Assembly (NCBI RefSeq): GCF_037975245.1
Contig: NC_092580.1
Coordinates: forward strand, 24,385,001 to 24,449,000
Direction of reading: 5' to 3'
Source: Apostichopus japonicus
Lineage: Eukaryota > Echinodermata > Holothuroidea > Aspidochirotida > Stichopodidae
Length of the DNA stretch: 64,000 bases
A program made the translations under genes and the position numbers. Positions 32,708 to 47,300 of the stretch are shown piece by piece. The first letter of the stretch is position 1. The number at the start of each line of letters is the position of its first letter. The notes under the pieces are model-generated. The model did no database searches and was not told the origin of the DNA. It saw nothing but the letters and a program-made list of their open reading frames with translations.

Positions 32708-33540
32708 GACGTCATCACCCGGGGTTCGAACCACGGATGCAAAAGAGAGTCTCGATCATCAGCTCGCACAGTGCGCCAAGCTATCGCGCCACTGTATGGA
32801 CTGAAATATTAGGTGGATTAACTAATACTTACAGCTTTCCTTGTAGGCACTTGCTGTAAAAGATCGGCAAAAGACGTCATCACCCGGGGTTCGAACCACG
32901 GATGCAAAAGAGAGTCTCGATCCTCAATCAGCTCGCACAGTGCGCCAAGCTATCGCGCCACTGTATTGACTGAAATATTAGGTGGATTAACTAATACTTA
33001 CAGCTCCCCGTGTAGGCACTTGCTGTAAAAGATCGGCAAAAGACGTCATCACCCGGGGTTCGAACCACGGATGCAAAAGAGAGTCTCGATCATCAGCTCG
33101 CACAGTGCGCCAAGCCATCGCGCCACTGTATGGACTGAAATATTAGGTGGATTAACTAATACTTACAGCTCCCCGTGTAGGCACTTGCTGTAAAAGATCG
33201 GTAAAAGACGTCATCACCCGGGGTTCGAACCACGGATGCAAAAGAGAGTCTCGATCATCAGCTCGCACAGTGCGCCAAGCTATCGCGCCACTGTATGGAC
33301 TGAAATATTAGGTGGATTAACTAATACTTACAGCTCCCCGTGTAGGCACTTGCTGTAAAAGATCGGCAAAAGACGTCATCACCCGGGGTTCGAACCACGG
33401 ATGCAAAAGAGAGTCTCGATCATCAATCAGCTCGCACAGTGCGCCAAGCTATCGCGCCACTGTATGGACTGAGATATTAGGTGGATTAACTAATCCTTAC
33501 AGCTCCCCGTGTAGGCACTTGCTGTAAAAGATCGGCAAAA

Positions 33541-36500
33541 GACGTCATCACCCGAGGTTCGAACCACGGATGCAAAAGAGAGTCTCGATCATCAATCAGC
33601 TCGCACAGTGCGCCAAGCCATCGCGCCACTGTATGGACTGAGATATTAGGTGGATTAACTAATACTTACAGCTCCCCGTGTAGGCACTTGCTGTAAAAGA
33701 TCGGCAAAAGACGTCATCACCCAGGGTTCGAACCACGGATGCAAAGGAGAGTCTCGATCATCAGCTCGCACAGTGCGCCAGGCCATCGCGCCACTGTATG
33801 GACTGAGATATTAGGTGGATTAACTAATAATTACAGCTCCCCGTGTAGGCACTTGCTGTAAAAGATCGGCAAAAGACGTCATCACCCGGGGTTCGAACCA
33901 CGGATGCAAAAGAGAGTCTCGATCATCAGCTCGCACAGTGCGCCAAGCTAACGCGCCACTGTATGGACTGAGATATTAGGTGGATTAACTAATACTTACA
34001 GCTCCCCGTGTAGGCACTTGCTGTAAAAGATCGGCAAAAGACGTCATCACCCGGGGTTCGAACCACGGATGCAAAAGAGAGTCTCGATCATCAGCTCGCA
34101 CAGTGCGCCAAGCTATCGCGCCACTGTATGGACTGAAATATTAGGTGGATTAACTAATACTTACAGCTCCCCGTGAAGGCACTTGCTGTAAAAGATCGGC
34201 AAAAGACGTCATCACCCGGGGTTCGAACCACGGATGCAAAAGAGAGTCTCGATCATCAGCTCGCACAGTGCGCCAAGCTATCGCGCCACTGTATGGACTG
34301 AAATATTAGGTGGATTAACTAATACTTACAGCTCCCCGTGTAGGCACTTGCTGTAAAAGATCGGTAAAAGACGTCATCACCCGGGGTTCGAACCACGGAT
34401 GCAAAAGAGAGTCTCGATCATCAGCTCGCACAGTGCGCCAAGCTATCGCGCCACTGTATGGACTGAAATATTAGGTGGATTAACTAATACTTACAGCTCC
34501 CCGTGTAGGCACTTGCTGTAAAAGATCGGCAAAAGACGTCATCACCCGGGGTTCGAACCACGGATGCAAAAGAGAGTCTCGATCCTCAATCAGCTCGCAC
34601 AGTGCGCCAAGCTATCGCGCCACTGTATTGACTGAAATATTAGGTGGATTAACTAATACTTACAGCTCCCCGTGTAGGCACTTGCTGTAAAAGATCGGCA
34701 AAAGACGTCATCACCCGGGGTTCGAACCACGGATGCAAAAGAGAGTCTCGATCATCAGCTCGCACAGTGCGCCAAGCCATCGCGCCACTGTATGGACTGA
34801 AATATTAGGTGGATTAACTAATACTTACAGCTCCCCGTGTAGGCACTTGCTGTAAAAGATCGGTAAAAGACGTCATCACCCGGGGTTCGAACCACGGATG
34901 CAAAAGAGAGTCTCGATCATCAGCTCGCACAGTGCGCCAAGCTATCGCGCCACTGTATGGACTGAAATATTAGGTGGATTAACTAATACTTACAGCTCCC
35001 CGTGTAGGCACTTGCTGTAAAAGATCGGCAAAAGACGTCATCACCCGGGGTTCGAACCACGGATGCAAAAGAGAGTCTCGATCATCAATCAGCTCGCACA
35101 GTGCGCCAAGCTATCGCGCCACTGTATGGACTGAGATATTAGGTGGATTAACTAATACTTACAGCTCCCCGTGTAGGCACTTGCTGTAAAAGATCGGCAA
35201 AAGACGTCATCACCCGAGGTTCGAACCACGGATGCAAAAGAGAGTCTCGATCATCAATCAGCTCGCACAGTGCGCCAAGCCATCGCGCCACTGTATGGAC
35301 TGAGATATTAGGTGGATTAACTAATACTTACAGCTCCCCGTGTAGGCACTTGCTGTAAAAGATCGGCAAAAGACGTCATCACCCAGGGTTCGAACCACGG
35401 ATGCAAAGGAGAGTCTCGATCATCAGCTCGCACAGTGCGCCAGGCCATCGCGTCACTGTATGGACTGAGATATTAGGTGGATTAACTAATAATTACAGCT
35501 CCCCGTGTAGGCACTTGCTGTAAAAGATCGGCAAAAGACGTCATCACCCGGGGTTCGAACCACGGATGCAAAAGAGAGTCTCGATCATCAGCTCGCACAG
35601 TGCGCCAAGCCATCGCGCCACTGTATGGACTGAAATATTAGGTGGATTAACTAATACTTACAGCTCCCCGTGTAGGCACTTGCTGTAAAAGATCGGTAAA
35701 AGACGTCATCACCCGGGGTTCGAACCACGGATGCAAAAGAGAGTCTCGATCATCAGCTCGCACAGTGCGCCAAGCTATCGCGCCACTGTATGGACTGAAA
35801 TATTAGGTGGATTAACTAATACTTACAGCTCCCCGTGTAGGCACTTGCTGTAAAAGATCGGCAAAAGACGTCATCACCCGGGGTTCGAACCACGGATGCA
35901 AAAGAGAGTCTCGATCATCAATCAGCTCGCACAGTGCGCCAAGCTATCGCGCCACTGTATGGACTGAGATATTAGGTGGATTAACTAATCCTTACAGCTC
36001 CCCGTGTAGGCACTTGCTGTAAAAGATCGGCAAAAGACGTCATCACCCGAGGTTCGAACCACGGATGCAAAAGAGAGTCTCGATCATCAATCAGCTCGCA
36101 CAGTGCGCCAAGCCATCGCGCCACTGTATGGACTGAGATATTAGGTGGATTAACTAATACTTACAGCTCCCCGTGTAGGCACTTGCTGTAAAAGATCGGC
36201 AAAAGACGTCATCACCCAGGGTTCGAACCACGGATGCAAAGGAGAGTCTCGATCATCAGCTCGCACAGTGCGCCAGGCCATCGCGCCACTGTATGGACTG
36301 AGATATTAGGTGGATTAACTAATAATTACAGCTCCCCGTGTAGGCACTTGCTGTAAAAGATCGGCAAAAGACGTCATCACCCGGGGTTCGAACCACGGAT
36401 GCAAAAGAGAGTCTCGATCATCAGCTCGCACAGTGCGCCAAGCTAACGCGCCACTGTATGGACTGAGATATTAGGTGGATTAACTAATACTTACAGCTCC

Positions 36501-37712
36501 CCGTGTAGGCACTTGCTGTAAAAGATCGGCAAAAGACGTCATCACCCGGGGTTCGAACCACGGATGCAAAAGAGAGTCTCGATCATCAGCTCGCACAGTG
36601 CGCCAAGCTATCGCGCCACTGTATGGACTGAAATATTAGGTGGATTAACTAATACTTACAGCTCCCCGTGAAGGCACTTGCTGTAAAAGATCGGCAAAAG
36701 ACGTCATCACCCGGGGTTCGAACCACGGATGCAAAAGAGAGTCTCGATCATCAGCTCGCACAGTGCGCCAAGCTATCGCGCCACTGTATGGACTGAAATA
36801 TTAGGTGGATTAACTAATACTTACAGCTCCCCGTGTAGGCACTTGCTGTAAAAGATCGGTAAAAGACGTCATCACCCGGGGTTCGAACCACGGATGCAAA
36901 AGAGAGTCTCGATCATCAGCTCGCACAGTGCGCCAAGCTATCGCGCCACTGTATGGACTGAAATATTAGGTGGATTAACTAATACTTACAGCTCCCCGTG
37001 TAGGCACTTGCTGTAAAAGATCGGCAAAAGACGTCATCACCCGGGGTTCGAACCACGGATGCAAAAGAGAGTCTCGATCCTCAATCAGCTCGCACAGTGC
37101 GCCAAGCTATCGCGCCACTGTATTGACTGAAATATTAGGTGGATTAACTAATACTTACAGCTCCCCGTGTAGGCACTTGCTGTAAAAGATCGGCAAAAGA
37201 CGTCATCACCCGGGGTTCGAACCACGGATGCAAAAGAGAGTCTCGATCATCAGCTCGCACAGTGCGCCAAGCCATCGCGCCACTGTATGGACTGAAATAT
37301 TAGGTGGATTAACTAATACTTACAGCTCCCCGTGTAGGCACTTGCTGTAAAAGATCGGTAAAAGACGTCATCACCCGGGGTTCGAACCACGGATGCAAAA
37401 GAGAGTCTCGATCATCAGCTCGCACAGTGCGCCAAGCTATCGCGCCACTGTATGGACTGAAATATTAGGTGGATTAACTAATACTTACAGCTCCCCGTGT
37501 AGGCACTTGCTGTAAAAGATCGGCAAAAGACGTCATCACCCGGGGTTCGAACCACGGATGCAAAAGAGAGTCTCGATCATCAATCAGCTCGCACAGTGCG
37601 CCAAGCTATCGCGCCACTGTATGGACTGAGATATTAGGTGGATTAACTAATACTTACAGCTCCCCGTGTAGGCACTTGCTGTAAAAGATCGGCAAAAGAC
37701 GTCATCACCCGA
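33541..37712. repeat. higher-order repeat: 1662-bp ten-unit blocks with an 833-bp half block
   Basis: The variant CCCGAGGTTCG occurs at 33555, 35217, 36050 and 37712, spaced 1662, 833 and 1662 bp. It is followed each time by a unit with CCCAGGGTTCG and GGATGCAAAGGAGAG. 1662 bp equals seven 165-bp and three 169-bp units; 833 equals three and two. Confidence 0.9.
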
Positions 37713-40700
37713 GGTTCGAACCACGGATGCAAAAGAGAGTCTCGATCATCAATCAGCTCGCACAGTGCGCCAAGCCATCGCGCCACTGTATGGACTGAGA
37801 TATTAGGTGGATTAACTAATACTTACAGCTCCCCGTGTAGGCACTTGCTGTAAAAGATCGGCAAAAGACGTCATCACCCAGGGTTCGAACCACGGATGCA
37901 AAGGAGAGTCTCGATCATCAGCTCGCACAGTGCGCCAGGCCATCGCGTCACTGTATGGACTGAGATATTAGGTGGATTAACTAATAATTACAGCTCCCCG
38001 TGTAGGCACTTGCTGTAAAAGATCGGCAAAAGACGTCATCACCCGGGGTTCGAACCACGGATGCAAAAGAGAGTCTCGATCATCAGCTCGCACAGTGCGC
38101 CAAGCTAACGCGCCACTGTATGGACTGAGATATTAGGTGGATTAACTAATACTTACAGCTCCCCGTGTAGGCACTTGCTGTAAAAGATCGGCAAAAGACG
38201 TCATCACCCGGGGTTCGAACCACGGATGCAAAAGAGAGTCTCGATCATCAGCTCGCACAGTGCGCCAAGCTATCGCGCCACTGTATGGACTGAAATATTA
38301 GGTGGATTAACTAATACTTACAGCTCCCCGTGTAGGCACTTGCTGTAAAAGATCGGCAAAAGACGTCATCACCCGGGGTTCGAACCACGGATGCAAAAGA
38401 GAGTCTCGATCATCAGCTCGCACAGTGCGCCAAGCTATCGCGCCACTGTATGGACTGAAATATTAGGTGGATTAACTAATACTTACAGCTCCCCGTGTAG
38501 GCACTTGCTGTAAAAGATCGGCAAAAGACGTCATCACCCGGGGTTCGAACCACGGATGCAAAAGAGAGTCTCGATCATCAGCTCGCACAGTGCGCCAAGC
38601 TATCGCGCCACTGTATGGACTGAAATATTAGGTGGATTAACTAATACTTACAGCTCCCCGTGTAGGCACTTGCTGTAAAAGATCGGCAAAAGACGTCATC
38701 ACCCGGGGTTCGAACCACGGATGCAAAAGAGAGTCTCGATCCTCAATCAGCTCGCACAGTGCGCCAAGCCATCGCGCCACTGTATGGACTGAGATATTAG
38801 GTGGATTAACTAATACTTACAGCTCCCCGTGTAGGCACTTGCTGTAAAAGATCGGCAAAAGACGTCATCACCCGGGGTTCGAACCACGGATGCAAAAGAG
38901 AGTCTCGATCATCAATCAGCTCGCACAGTGCGCCAAGCCATCGCGCCACTGTATGGACTGAGATATTAGGTGGATTAACTAATACTTACAGCTCCCCGTG
39001 TAGGCACTTGCTGTAAAAGATCGGCAAAAGACGTCATCACCCGGGGTTCGAACCACGGATGCAAAAGAGAGTCTCGATCATCAATCAGCTCGCACAGTGC
39101 GCCAAGCCATCGCGCCACTGTATGGACTGAGATATTAGGTGGATTAACTAATACTTACAGCTCCCCGTGTAGGCACTTGCTGTAAAAGATCGGCAAAAGA
39201 CGTCATCACCCGGGGTTCGAACCACGGATGCAAAAGAGAGTCTCGATCATCAGCTCGCACAGTGCGCCAAGCTATCGCGCCACTGTATGGACTGAAATAT
39301 TAGGTGGATTAACTAATACTTACAGCTCCCCGTGTAGGCACTTGCTGTAAAAGATCGGCAAAAGACGTCATCACCCGGGGTTCGAACCACGGATGCAAAA
39401 GAGAGTCTCGATCATCAGCTCGCACAGTGCGCCAAGCTATCGCGCCACTGTATGGACTGAAATATTAGGTGGATTAACTAATACTTACCGCTCCCCGTGT
39501 AGGCACTTGCTGTAAAAGATCGGCAAAAGACGTCATCACCCGGGGTTCGAACCACGGATGCAAAAGAGAGTCTCGATCATCAGCTCGCACAGTGCGCCAG
39601 GCCATCGCGCCACTGTATGGACTGAGATATTAGGTGGATTAACTAATAATTACAGCTCCCCGTGTAGGCACTTGCTGTAAAAGATCGGCAAAAGACGTCA
39701 TCACCCGGGGTTCGAACCACGGATGCAAAAGAGAGTCTCGATCATCAGCTCGCACAGTGCGCCAAGCTATCGCGCCACTGTATGGACTGAAATATTAGGT
39801 GGATTAACTAATACTTACAGCTCCCCGTGTAGGCACTTGCTGTAAAAGATCGGCAAAAGACGTCATCACCCGGGGTTCGAACCACGGATGCAAAAGAGAG
39901 TCTCGATCTTCAATCAGCTCGCACAGTGCGCCAAGCCATCGCGCCACTGTATGGACTGAGATATTAGGTGGATTAACTAATACTTACAGCTCCCCGTGTA
40001 GGCACTTGCTGTAAAAGATCGGCAAAAGACGTCATCACCCGGGGTTCGAACCACGGATGCAAAAGAGAGTCTCGATCATCAGCTCGCACAGTGCGCCAAG
40101 CTATCGCGCCACTGTATGGACTGAAATATTAGGTGGATTAACTAATACTTACAGCTCCCCGTGTAGGCACTTGCTGTAAAAGATCGGCAAAAGACGTCAT
40201 CACCCGGGGTTCGAACCACGGATGCAAAAGAGAGTCTCGATCATCAGCTCGCACAGTGCGCCAAGCTATCGCGCCACTGTATGGACTGAAATATTAGGTG
40301 GATTAACTAATACTTACAGCTCCCCGTGTAGGCACTTGCTGTAAAAGATCGGCAAAAGACGTCATCACCCGGGGTTCGAACCACGGATGCAAAAGAGAGT
40401 CTCGATCATCAGCTCGCACAGTGCGCCAAACTATCGCGCCACTGTATGGACTGAAATATTAGGTGGATTAACTAATACTTACAGCTCCCCGTGTAGGCAC
40501 TTGCTGTAAAAGATCGGCAAAAGACGTCATCACCCGGGGTTCGAACCACGGATGCAAAAGAGAGTCTCGATCATCAGCTCGCACAGTGCGCCAAGCTATC
40601 TCGCCACTGTATGGACTGAAATATTAGGTGGATTAACTAATACTTACAGCTCCCCGTGTAGGCACTTGCTGTAAAAGATCGGCAAAAGACGTCATCACCC

Positions 40701-43700
40701 GGGGTTCGAACCACGGATGCAAAAGAGAGTCTCGATCATCAGCTCGCACAGTGCGCCAAGCCATCGCGCCACTGTATGGACTGAGATATTAAGTGGATTA
40801 ACTAATACTTACAGCTCCCCGTGTAGGCACTTGCTGTAAAAGATCGGCAAAAGACGTCATCACCCGGGGTTCGAACCACGGATGCAAAAGAGAGTCTCGA
40901 TCATCAATCAGCTCGCACAGTGCGCCAAGCTATCGCGCCACTGTATGGACTGAAATATTAGGTGGATTAACTAATACTTACAGCTCCCCGTGTAGGCACT
41001 TGCTGTAAAAGATCGGCAAAAGACGTCATCACCCGGGGTTCGAACCACGGATGCAAAAGAGAGTCTCGATCCTCAATCAGCTCGCACAGTGCGCCAAGCC
41101 ATCGCGCCACTGTATTGACTGAAATATTAGGTGGATTAACTAATACTTACAGCTCCCCGTGTAGGCACTTGCTGTAAAAGATCGGCAAAAGACGTCATCA
41201 CCCGGGGTTCGAACCACGGATGCAAAAGAGAGTCTCGATCATCAGCTCGCACAGTGCGCCAAGCTATCGCGCCACTGTATGGACTGAAATATTAGGTGGA
41301 TTAACTAATACTTACAGCTCCCCGTGTAGGCACTTGCTGTAAAAGATCGGTAAAAGACGTCATCACCCGGGGTTCGAACCACGGATGCAAAAGAGAGTCT
41401 CGATCATCAGCTCGCACAGTGCGCCAAGCTATCGCGCCACTGTATGGACTGAAATATTAGGTGGATTAACTAATACTTACAGCTCCCCGTGTAGGCACTT
41501 GCTGTAAAAGATCGGCAAAAGACGTCATCACCCGGGGTTCGAACCACGGATGCAAAAGAGAGTCTCGATCATCAGCTCGCACAGTGCGCCAAGCTTTCGC
41601 GCCACTGTATGGACTGAAATATTAGGTGGATTAACTAATACTTACAGCTCCCCGTGTAGGCACTTGCTGTAAAAGATCGGCAAAAGACGTCATCACCCGG
41701 GGTTCGAACCACGGATGCAAAAGAGAGTCTCGATCATCAGCTCGCACAGTGCGCCAAGCTATCGCGCCACTGTATGGACTGAAATATTAGGTGGATTAAC
41801 TAATACTTACCGCTCCCCGTGTAGGCACTTGCTGTAAAAGATCGGCAAAAGACGTCATCACCCGGGGTTCGAACCACGGATGCAAAAGAGAGTCTCGATC
41901 CTCAATCAGCTCGCACAGTGCGCCAAGCCATCGCGCCACTGTATTGACTGAAATATTAGGTGGATTAACTAATACTTACAGCTCTCCGTGTAGGCACTTG
42001 CTGTAAAAGATCGGCAAAAGACGTCATCACCCGGGGTTCGAACCACGGATGCAAAAGAGAGTCTCGATCATCAGCTCGCACAGTGCGCCAAGCTATCGCG
42101 CCAATGTATGGACTGAAATATTAGGTGGATTAACTAATACTTACAGCTCCCCGTGTAGGCACTTGCTGTAAAAGATCGGTAAAAGACGTCATCACCCGGG
42201 GTTCGAACCACGGATGCAAAAGAGAGTATCGATCATCAGCTCGCACAGTGCGCCAAGCTATCGCGCCACTGTATGGACTGAAATATTAGGTGGATTAACT
42301 AATACTTACAGCTCCCCGTGTAGGCACTTGCTGTAAAAGATCGGCAAAAGACGTCATCACCCGGGGTTCGAACCACGGATGCAAAAGAGAGTCTCGATCA
42401 TCAGCTCGCACAGTGCGCCAAGCCATCGCGCCACTGTATGGACTGAGATATTAGGTGGATTAACTAATACTTACAGCTCCCCGTGTAGGCACTTGCTGTA
42501 AAAGATCGGCAAAAGACGTCATCACCCGGGGTTCGAACCACGGATGCAAAAGAGAGTCTCGATCATCAATCAGCTCGCACAGTGCGCCAAGCCATCGCGC
42601 CACTGTATGGACTGAAATATTAGGTGGATTAACTAATACTTACCGCTCCCCGTGTAGGCACTTGCTGTAAAAGATCGGCAAAAGACGTCATCACCCGGGG
42701 TTCGAACCACGGATGCAAAAGAGAGTCTCGATCATCAGCTCGCAGAGTGCGCCAGGCCATCGCGCCACTGTATGGACTGAGATATTAGGTGGATTAACTA
42801 ATAATTACAGCTCCCCGTGTAGGCACTTGCTGTAAAAGATCGGCAAAAGACGTCATCACCCGGGGTTCGAACCACGGATGCAAATGAGAGTCTCGATCAT
42901 CAGCTCGCACAGTGCGCCAAGCTATCGCGCCACTGTATGGACTGAAATATTAGGTGGATTAACTAATACTTACAGCTCCCCGTGTAGGCACTTGCTGTAA
43001 AAGATCGGCAAAAGACGTCATCACCCGGGGTTCGAACCACGGATGCAAAAGAGAGTCTCGATCATCAGCTCGCACAGTGCGCCAAGCTATCGCGCCACTG
43101 TATGGACTGAGATATTAGGTGGATTAACTAATACTTACAGCTCCCCGTGTAGGCACTTGCTGTAAAAGATCGGCAAAAGACGTCATCACCCGGGGTTCGA
43201 ACCACGGATGCAAAGGAGAGTCTCGATCTTCAATCAGCTCGCACAGTGCGCCAAGCCATCGCGCCACTGTATGGACTGAGATATTAGGTGGATTAACTAA
43301 TACTTACAGCTCCCCGTGTAGGCACTTGCTGTAAAAGATCGGCAAAAGACGTCATCACCCGGGGTTCGAACCACGGATGCAAAAGAGAGTCTCGATCCTC
43401 AATCAGCTCGCACAGTGCGCCAAGCTATCGCGCCACTGTATGGACTGAGATATTAGGTGGATTAACTAATACTTACAGCTCCCCGTGTAGGCACTTGCTG
43501 TAAAAGATCGGCAAAAGACGTCATCACCCGGGGTTCGAACCACGGATGCAAAAGAGAGTCTCGATCATCAGCTCGCACAGTGCGCCAAGCTATCGCGCCA
43601 CTGTATGGACTGAAATATTAGGTGGATTAACTAATACTTACAGCTCCCCGTGTAGGCACTTGCTGTAAAAGATCGGCAAAAGACGTCATCACCCGGGGTT

Positions 43701-44320
43701 CGAACCACGGATGCAAAAGAGAGTCTCGATCATCAGCTCGCACAGTGCGCCAAGCCATCGCGCCACTGTATGGACTGAGATATTAAGTGGATTAACTAAT
43801 ACTTACAGCTCCCCGTGTAGGCACTTGCTGTAAAAGATCGGCAAAAGACGTCATCACCCGGGGTTCGAACCACGGATGCAAAAGAGAGTCTCGATCATCA
43901 GCTCGCACAGTGCGCCAAGCTATCGCGCCACTGTATGGACTGAAATATTAGGTGGATTAACTAATACTTACAGCTCCCCGTGTAGGCACTTGCTGTAAAA
44001 GATCGGCAAAAGACGTCATCACCCGGGGTTCGAACCACGGATGCAAAAGAGAGTCTCGATCATCAGCTCGCACAGTGCGCCAAGCTATCTCGCCACTGTA
44101 TGGACTGAAATATTAGGTGGATTAACTAATACTTACAGCTCCCCGTGTAGGCACTTGCTGTAAAAGATCGGCAAAAGACGTCATCACCCGGGGTTCGAAC
44201 CACGGATGCAAAAGAGAGTCTCGATCATCAGCTCGCACAGTGCGCCAAGCTATCTCGCCACTGTATGGACTGAAATATTAGGTGGATTAACTAATACTTA
44301 CAGCTCCCCGTGTAGGCACT

Positions 44321-47300
44321 TGCTGTAAAGATCGGCAAAAGACGTCATCACCCGGGGTTCGAACCACGGATGCAAAAGAGAGTCTCGCTCATCAGCTCGC
44401 ACAGTGCGCCAAGCCATCGCGCCACTGTATGGACTGAGATATTAAGTGGATTAACTAATACTTACAGCTCCCCGTGTAGGCACTTGCTGTAAAAGATCGG
44501 CAAAAGACGTCATCACCCGGGGTTCGAACCACGGATGCAAAAGAGAGTCTCGATCATCAGCTCGCACAGTGCGCCAAGCTATCGCGCCACTGTATGGACT
44601 GAAATATTAGGTGGATTAACTAATACTTACAGCTCCCCGTGTAGGCACTTGCTGTAAAAGATCGGCAAAAGACGTCATCACCCGGGGTCCGAACCACGGA
44701 TGCAAAAGAGAGTCTCGATCCTCAATCAGCTCGCACAGTGCGCCAAGCCATCGCGCCACTGTATTGACTGAAATATTAGGTGGATTAACTAATACTTACA
44801 GCTCCCCGTGTAGGCACTTGCTGTAAAAGATCGGCAAAAGACGTCATCACCCGGGGTTCGAACCACGGATGCAAAAGAGAGTCTCGATCATCAGCTCGCA
44901 CAGTGCGCCAAGCTATCGCGCCACTGTATGGACTGAAATATTAGGTGGATTAACTAATACTTACAGCTCCCCGTGTAGGCACTTGCTGTAAAAGATCGGC
45001 AAAAGACGTCATCACCCGGGGTTCGAACCACGGATGCAAAAGAGAGTCTCGATCCTCAATCAGCTCGCACAGTGCGCCAAGCTATCGCGCCACTGTATGG
45101 ACTGAAATATTAGGTGGATTAACTAATACTTACAGCTCCCCGTGTAGGCACTTGCTGTAAAAGATCGGCAAAAGACGTCATCACCCGGGGTTCGAACCAC
45201 GGATGCAAAAGAGAGTCTCGATCCTCAATCAGCTCGCACAGTGCGCCAAGCCATCGCGCCACTGTATGGACTGAAATATTAGGTGGATTAACTAATACTT
45301 ACAGCTCCCCGTGTAGGCACTTGCTGTAAAAGATCGGCAAAAGACGTCATCACCCGGGGTTCGAACCACGGATGCAAAAGAGAGTCTCGATCATCAGCTC
45401 GCACAGTGCGCCAAGCCATCGCGCCACTGTATGGACTGAGATATTAAGTGGATTAACTAATACTTACAGCTCCCCGTGTAGGCACTTGCTGTAAAAGATC
45501 GGCAAAAGACGTCATCACCCGGGGTTCGAACCACGGATGCAAAAGAGAGTCTCGATCATCAATCAGCTCGCACAGTGCGCCAAGCTATCGCGCCACTGTA
45601 TGGACTGAAATATTAGGTGGATTAACTAATACTTACAGCTCCCCGTGTAGGCACTTGCTGTAAAAGATCGGCAAAAGACGTCATCACCCGGGGTTCGAAC
45701 CACGGATGCAAAAGAGAGTCTCGATCATCAGCTCGCACAGTGCGCCAAGCTATCGCGCCACTGTATGGACTGAAATATTAGGTGGATTAACTAATACTTA
45801 CCGCTCCCCGTGTAGGCACTTGCTGTAAAAGATCGGCAAAAGACGTCATCACCCGGGGTTCGAACCACGGATGCAAAAGAGAGTCTCGATCATCAGCTCG
45901 CAGAGTGCGCCAGGCCATCGCGCCACTGTATGGACTGAGATATTAGGTGGATTAACTAATAATTACAGCTCCCCGTGTAGGCACTTGCTGTAAAAGATCG
46001 GCAAAAGACGTCATCACCCGGGGTTCGAACCACGGATGCAAAAGAGAGTCTCGATCATCAGCTCGCACAGTGCGCCAAGCTATCGCGCCACTGTATGGAC
46101 TGAAATATTAGGTGGATTAACTAATACTTACAGCTCCCCGTGTAGGCACTTGCTGTAAAGATCGGCAAAAGACGTCATCACCCGGGGTTCGAACCACGGA
46201 TGCAAAAGAGAGTCTCGCTCATCAGCTCGCACAGTGCGCCAAGCCATCGCGCCACTGTATGGACTGAGATATTAAGTGGATTAACTAATACTTACAGCTC
46301 CCCGTGTAGGCACTTGCTGTAAAAGATCGGCAAAAGACGTCATCACCCGGGGTTCGAACCACGGATGCAAAAGAGAGTCTCGATCATCAGCTCGCACAGT
46401 GCGCCAAGCTATCGCGCCACTGTATGGACTGAAATATTAGGTGGATTAATTAATACTTACAGCTCTTCGTGTAGGCACTTGCTGTAAAAGATCGGCAAAA
46501 GACGTCATCACCCGGGGTTCGAACCACGGATGCAAAAGAGAGTCTCGATCATCAGCTCGCACAGTGCGCCAAGCTATCGCGCCACTGTATGGACTGAAAT
46601 ATTAGGTGGATTAACTAATACTTACAGCTCCCCGTGTAGGCACTTGCTGTAAAAGATCGGCAAAAGACGTCATCACCCGGGGTTCGAACCACGGATGCAA
46701 AAGAGAGTCTCGATCCTCAACAAGCTCGCACAGTGCGCCAAGCTATCGCGCCACTGTATGGACTGAAATATTAGGTGGATTAACTAATACTTACAGCTCC
46801 CCGTGTAGGCACTTGCTGTAAAAGATCGGCAAAAGACGTCATCACCCGGGGTTCGAACCACGGATGCAAAAGAGAGTCTCGATCCTCAATCAGCTCGCAC
46901 AGTGCGCCAAGCCATCGCGCCACTGTATGGACTGAAATATTAGGTGGATTAACTAATACTTACAGCTCCCCGTGTAGGCACTTGCTGTAAAAGATCGGCA
47001 AAAGACGTCATCACCCGGGGTTCGAACCACGGATGCAAAAGAGAGTCTCGATCATCAGCTCGCACAGTGCGCCAAGCCATCGCGCCACTGTATGGACTGA
47101 GATATTAAGTGGATTAACTAATACTTACAGCTCCCCGTGTAGGCACTTGCTGTAAAAGATCGGCAAAAGACGTCATCACCCGGGGTTCGAACCACGGATG
47201 CAAAAGAGAGTCTCGATCATCAATCAGCTCGCACAGTGCGCCAAGCCATCGCGCCACTGTATGGACTGAGATATTAGGTGGATTAACTAATACTTACAGC